Source: Deltaproteobacteria bacterium
GTDB taxonomy: Bacteria > Myxococcota_A > Polyangia > Nannocystales > Nannocystaceae
Assembly (NCBI GenBank): GCA_016709225.1
Contig: JADJEE010000001.1
Coordinates: 3,038,001 to 3,102,000 of the forward strand
DNA: 64,000 bases
Reading direction: 5' to 3'
A program made the translations under genes and the position numbers. Positions within the stretch are counted from its first letter, which is position 1. Each line of letters starts with the position of its first letter. Below are positions 57,425 to 64,000 of the stretch, one piece after another. The notes under the pieces are model-generated. The model saw nothing but the letters and a program-made list of their open reading frames with translations. It made no database searches and was not told where the DNA came from.

Positions 57425-58726
57425 CTACTCGCAGCGGATGTCCCAGACGTGCCAGCCGCTGCCGTCGGCGTTCCCGGTGAACAGCAGGTCGTTGCCGCGG
57501 CGCAACAGGTCGCCGCGACCGCTGCCGTACGAACTCAGCGGGAGCTCGGCGACGGGCACCGGCATCGAGAGATCGAGGTCCTCCGGGAAATCCACGACCT
57601 GCCCGATGCCCGCGACAGTCGCGAGCGGCAGACCATCCGTCGACACACGGAAGACGTAGCCCTTGCTCGAAGCCAGCAGCAGATCGACGCCGTCGTTTGC
57701 CGCCGCGAACAGCAGCGCCTGGGCATTCTGGACCTCGTCGAACAGCCCAAGTCCTTCGTACACGACGTCGATTTCGCCCGGTGCGTTCGTGTCGATCGCC
57801 CAGATGAAGTCGGCGGTCCCGTTTGCACCCACCACATAGACGGTACCGTTCATCACCGTCATCCCAAATGGCGCCTGACCATGCGGATACTCGGCGAGCG
57901 TCGTGACTGTACGCTCCGCGTCATCGGCAATCATCTTGATCTTCGCATTGCCGAAGTCGTTCACGTAGATGTTGCCCTGCGCGTCGGCGACCGGTCGACG
58001 CGGGCTGTAGAACATCGCAGTCACGCCGGGGCCGTCGACGTCACCCGGATACGCGACGTCCTCGAAGTCGGAGATCTGCGTGTCGATTCCGTTGCCGGCG
58101 ATGGTGGCAGCCGTGCACTCGCCGGTCGGGTCGGTGAGCTCGATGATTCCGTTACCCATGGCGTCGGCGATCACGACGCGACCGTCGGGCAATGCCGCGA
58201 TGCCCTCGACGGCGAGCAAGCGGATGTCGTCGCAGGCACCGTTCGGCCGGTACTCGTTCAGGCCGTCGTTGCCCGCGACGCGCCGCACCGTGCGACCGTC
58301 GGAGAACCACACTTCCCTCTGGGTGTCGATGTAGACGCCGTCGTCGCTCGCCGCGAGGTGCAGGTTGGGGATCGGCGGATCGTCGTGGACGCCTTGGCCG
58401 GCCGGATTCCAGCCCTCCTGAGGGCCCGCGTAGTAGGGGTTGCCAAGCGCTACGGTGGCGTCGATGCAGTTGGTCAGCGGATGGGCACCGGTGGTGGTGT
58501 CGTCGTCGTCGCCCGACGTGCTGGTACCGACGGTGCCATCGGCACCTTCACTGCTGCTCGTCGAAGGGTCGCCGCCGCTCTGCGTGGTCGAAACGGTGGT
58601 CGTATCGCTGACGGGACCGCCCGTTGTGTCGTTCCCGGTGTGGGTTTCGCCGTCGTTGCCGGGCAGAACGCAGCCGAACGCAGGCAGCACCACCATCAAT
58701 GTGGAGTGGAGTCGTGAGCATCGCAT
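57425..58726 (-). CDS. NHL/propeller-type lipoprotein
   Basis: 433 residues. The signal peptide RCSRLHSTLMVVLPAFGC ends in a lipobox. A Thr/Ser/Gly/Asp linker of about 70 residues leads to propeller repeats: VEGIAALPDGRVVIADAMGN, RRPVADAQGNIYVNDFGNAK and FGMTVMNGTVYVVGANG. These are NHL-like blades. The ATG at 58726 was chosen for the good signal peptide. Downstream of the sigma factor gene by 60 nt on the same strand, so it may be the last gene of that operon. Confidence 0.82.
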   Translation of the reverse strand: MRCSRLHSTLMVVLPAFGCVLPGNDGETHTGNDTTGGPVSDTTTVSTTQSGGDPSTSSSEGADGTVGTSTSGDDDDTTTGAHPLTNCIDATVALGNPYYAGPQEGWNPAGQGVHDDPPIPNLHLAASDDGVYIDTQREVWFSDGRTVRRVAGNDGLNEYRPNGACDDIRLLAVEGIAALPDGRVVIADAMGNGIIELTDPTGECTAATIAGNGIDTQISDFEDVAYPGDVDGPGVTAMFYSPRRPVADAQGNIYVNDFGNAKIKMIADDAERTVTTLAEYPHGQAPFGMTVMNGTVYVVGANGTADFIWAIDTNAPGEIDVVYEGLGLFDEVQNAQALLFAAANDGVDLLLASSKGYVFRVSTDGLPLATVAGIGQVVDFPEDLDLSMPVPVAELPLSSYGSGRGDLLRRGNDLLFTGNADGSGWHVWDIRCE

Positions 58727-58786
58727 CGTGCCCGCAAGAGACGCGCACGCGATCGCATCGATCAATGCCGCGGGCTGCGGCTGTAG

Positions 58787-59416
58787 TCACCCGGCGGACG
58801 GCAGGGAGCGGTCGGCCAGCGCGCGAATCTCGGCCGCCCAGCCGGCGATGGAGCCCACCGTCGACTCGATCAGCTCCGGCGACTCCGTGAGCCGCTCGAC
58901 CTCGGTTCGGAGCGCCTCGAGGCCCCGGCGGATACGGCTGCGCACGGTGCCCTCGGGGATCTCCAGCACCTCCGCGAGCTCGGGTCCCGTGAGTCTCTCG
59001 AAGAAGTGCAGCTCGAGCGCCTCCTGCATGACGAGCGGAATGCGCCGCAACGCGAGCACGAGCAGCCGGTGCTCTTCGCGGTCGTAGATGAGCTGGCTCG
59101 GGGTCGCGCCCAGGTCCGCGAGTGCGACCGTCGTCGGGTCGAGCGGCGCACCGTCCCGGTAGCGCCGCCGCAGGAAGCTGGCGAGTTCGTTGCGCGCGAC
59201 GACCAGCACGAATCCGCGGAAGCTCGCGCCGTCCTTCAGGCGATCGCGGTGCTTCGTGCACGCGAGGAACGTCCGCTGCACCAAGTCGTCGACCTCGTCC
59301 GCGAGCTTGCTGCTGAAGAAGCGGTACACGGTGGGGAAGTAGCGGTCGTAGAGCGCCTTGCCCGCGTTCTTGTCGCCCGCGCTCCAGGCGGTCAGCAGTT
59401 CCTCGTCACGCGGCAC
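58787..59416 (-). CDS. ECF-type sigma factor downstream of a large kinase
   Basis: 209 residues. RDEELLTAWSAGDKNAGKAL and FFSSKLADEVDDLVQRTFLA form region 2; RIPLVMQEALELHFFERLTG then ELAEVLEIPEGTVRSRIRR form region 4. The GTG at 59416 gives an N-terminus aligning with its paralogue at 19664 and is preceded by TAGCGT at 7 nt; the GTG at 59425 is inside that hexamer. A kinase gene ends 34 nt upstream. A TTGACA (minus strand, just before TAGCGT at 19-nt spacing) may be its -35. Confidence 0.9.
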   Translation of the reverse strand: MPRDEELLTAWSAGDKNAGKALYDRYFPTVYRFFSSKLADEVDDLVQRTFLACTKHRDRLKDGASFRGFVLVVARNELASFLRRRYRDGAPLDPTTVALADLGATPSQLIYDREEHRLLVLALRRIPLVMQEALELHFFERLTGPELAEVLEIPEGTVRSRIRRGLEALRTEVERLTESPELIESTVGSIAGWAAEIRALADRSLPSAG

Positions 59417-59423
59417 GAAGTTC

Positions 59424-59429
59424 ACGCTA
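59424..59429 (-). promoter_or_regulatory. Putative -10 element (TAGCGT) of the sigma factor gene
   Basis: On the minus strand TAGCGT ends 7 nt before GTG 59416. A TTGACA lies 19 nt upstream of it, inside the end of the kinase gene. Confidence 0.45.
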
Positions 59430-59450
59430 CCACTCGTGGCGCGTCATGTG

Positions 59451-62726
<3,276 letters not shown>

Positions 62727-62834
62727 CTCCCGCTCAGGCGTACCGCAGGTGCCGCAGATTGGTCGAGTGGCGATTTGGTCACCCGCACAACACCATCGTT
62801 GATCGATGCGCCGGGCTGCGCGTCTTGCCGGCTG

Positions 62835-63200
62835 ATGAAGCGAAGCATGCCCCTGCCCCTCCTGCTCATCCCCCTGCTCGGCGCCGCGGCCTGCGAGCAA
62901 GAAACCTCCGATGCCATCGAGTCGCTCGCGGCGGAGGTCGCCGAAGCGCACGGGGTCGAGAACTACGCGGTCGAGGTCGTGGCGACACTCGCAGAGCTCC
63001 CCGATCAAGACGCCGAGGACAACCCGAGCGGCGGGGCCCCCGTCGACGGCCTCGCATCCGCTCCCATCGATCCAGAGGAGTTGAAGCAGATGTGGTGCGG
63101 CGAGTACGGTGACGGCTGCGTGGTCTGCGTCCTCACGCTCGGAGAATGCTCGTTCTGGGCCGACAACTGTGGCGGAGGCGCGTACAACACCTGCAATTGA
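62835..63200 (+). CDS. Small lipoprotein with Cys-rich tail
   Basis: 121 residues. The signal peptide ends in LGAAACE (lipobox). An acidic helical stretch (SDAIESLAAEVAEAHGVEN) leads to a C-terminal 36 residues with six Cys (MWCGEYGDGCVVCVLTLGEC, WADNC, NTCN). Three disulfides are possible, suggesting a small knotted domain. Divergent from the large kinase gene (108-nt gap), so it may be a ligand or output of that system; that is inference. No family recognised. Confidence 0.7.
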   Translation: MKRSMPLPLLLIPLLGAAACEQETSDAIESLAAEVAEAHGVENYAVEVVATLAELPDQDAEDNPSGGAPVDGLASAPIDPEELKQMWCGEYGDGCVVCVLTLGECSFWADNCGGGAYNTCN

Positions 63201-63473
63201 ACGCGGGCGAACGCATCACCTTCGCGCCGGGTGCCACGGGACGGAACCTCGCGAGCCTCAACCTTGGATCGCCGCGAGAGACACTGCCGCCGCGGGCGTG
63301 TCATGACGCGACTTGCCGTCGCGAGGCAATCGCACCGAGCACGTTGCCACTCGCGCGCGGCAGCCCCCGCCGGTGCGTCGCAGCGCTGGTGCTAGTCGCG
63401 CTCGCCACCCTCAGACCTGTGCGGACGGGTGCATCCGGCCCGCGCGCCTGCTAAGGTCCCCACCGCGCGCCCC
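63201..63473. other. Intergenic stretch without a gene
   Basis: 273 nt. The frames here give Arg/Pro-rich translations that run antisense to or overlap the next gene. Nothing convincing was seen. Confidence 0.4.
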
Positions 63474-63833
63474 ATGCCTTCCGCCGACCCTCGGGTGTTC
63501 TTCGCAGCGGAGCGCACGCTCCTTGCGTGGATTCGTACGGCCGTCTCGCTCATCGGGCTGGGGTTCGTCGTCGCGCGGTTCGGGCTCTTCCTTCAACTGC
63601 TCGACCAGCAAGCCGCCACATCGGCGAGCCATCATGTCTCGCCCTGGATCGGCGTCGGGCTTGCCATGCTCGGCGCGGCGATGGCGGCAACATCGTCGTG
63701 GCAGCACATCCGTTTCCGGCGCACCCTTGGCCACGATGACCTGCCAGTCGGCTACCGCACTGGCCCCGCCCTGGTGGCAGGATTCGGCGTGTCGGTCGCG
63801 GGGCTCGTGCTTGGGGCAATGATCGTCTTCTGA
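63474..63833 (+). CDS. DUF202-family small membrane protein
   Basis: 119 residues with three hydrophobic helices. The DUF202 signature RVFFAAERTLLAWIRTAVSLIG opens the protein, followed by PWIGVGLAMLGAAMAATSSW and ALVAGFGVSVAGLVLGAMIV. Similar to E. coli YidH/YidG. Function unknown; small inner-membrane proteins sometimes found with transporters or VTC-type polyphosphate enzymes. The ATG at 63474 is the first before the conserved part. Confidence 0.85.
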   Translation: MPSADPRVFFAAERTLLAWIRTAVSLIGLGFVVARFGLFLQLLDQQAATSASHHVSPWIGVGLAMLGAAMAATSSWQHIRFRRTLGHDDLPVGYRTGPALVAGFGVSVAGLVLGAMIVF

Positions 63834-64000
63834 ATCTAACGGGATCCGCGGTGGGAGGACGCCGACCGCCCCGCACCGCGTCATGGCCTCGGCGACGAGG
63901 CGCCGCCGCGGATTGCGATCGTGCCGCTGCCGTGAGTGCGGTGACCGGAGTGTTGCCCAGCGCCTTACTGCGGTACAGCAGGCGTGCTCGCAGTCGACCG
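63834..64000. other. Window end without a recognised gene
   Basis: 167 nt after the DUF202 gene. No gene or promoter could be supported before the window ends. Confidence 0.4.

Overview
This window comes from a very GC-rich genome of the phylum Myxococcota, most likely a Nannocystaceae-type predatory/soil bacterium. The signs are: several Hanks-type Ser/Thr kinases with a C-terminal TPR half; many lipoproteins with Ser/Thr/Gly/Asp-rich linkers; a 'CGN..LDPGEACDDG' Myxococcus-type Cys-rich repeat; a MYXO-CTERM-like tail; tandem bactofilins; and small sigma factors paired with kinases. No plasmid, phage, IS element or CRISPR array was seen; the window reads as ordinary chromosome.

Left part (1-27,000). 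A TPR kinase and a Cys-rich lipoprotein come first. A compact minus-strand operon (7191 to 3701) follows: a BlaI/MecI-type repressor, a BlaR1-like M56 membrane metalloprotease whose outer domain is an intact lytic transglycosylase, and a sigma factor fused to a membrane anchor and a large outer domain. A TTGACA/TAGAAT promoter overlapped by two dyads precedes it. This is the best candidate for an undescribed system, probably a cell-wall stress sensor. Next come lipoproteins, a VWA lipoprotein, a FkbM methyltransferase, a decayed Uma2 gene, a DUF1513 gene, a Mrr endonuclease with a possible uracil-DNA-glycosylase-fold partner, an endonuclease/phosphatase-fold lipoprotein, a divergent sigma/kinase pair, a metalloprotease-like surface protein, an S41 peptidase, and a globin plus CDGSH pair.

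Middle part (27,000-38,050). This is the conserved translation/transcription cluster, all on the minus strand: tRNA-Thr(TGT), Tyr, Gly, Thr(GGT); rpmG; tRNA-Trp; secE; nusG; rplK; rplA; a lipoprotein; rplJ; rplL; rpoB. Three things are unusual: tuf is absent after the tRNAs, a lipoprotein gene sits between rplA and rplJ, and rpoC does not follow rpoB. Two near-identical promoters precede rpmG and rplJ.

Right part (38,050-64,000). TPR and HEAT lipoproteins, three bactofilins, a glutamate-cysteine ligase, an SGNH hydrolase, a second S41 peptidase, an AAA ATPase, a sigma-kinase-lipoprotein block, a four-gene secreted operon (lipoprotein, DUF1588-type haem/Ca-binding-like protein, lipoprotein, DUF1501-like protein), a propeller lipoprotein, another sigma/kinase pair and a DUF202 membrane protein.

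Several genes, including essential nusG, are broken by single-base indels in short homopolymers. This points to residual sequencing error rather than real pseudogenes. Seven or eight genes lack a Shine-Dalgarno sequence and instead carry a -10-like TANNNT hexamer 7-9 nt before the start codon, suggesting leaderless transcription.
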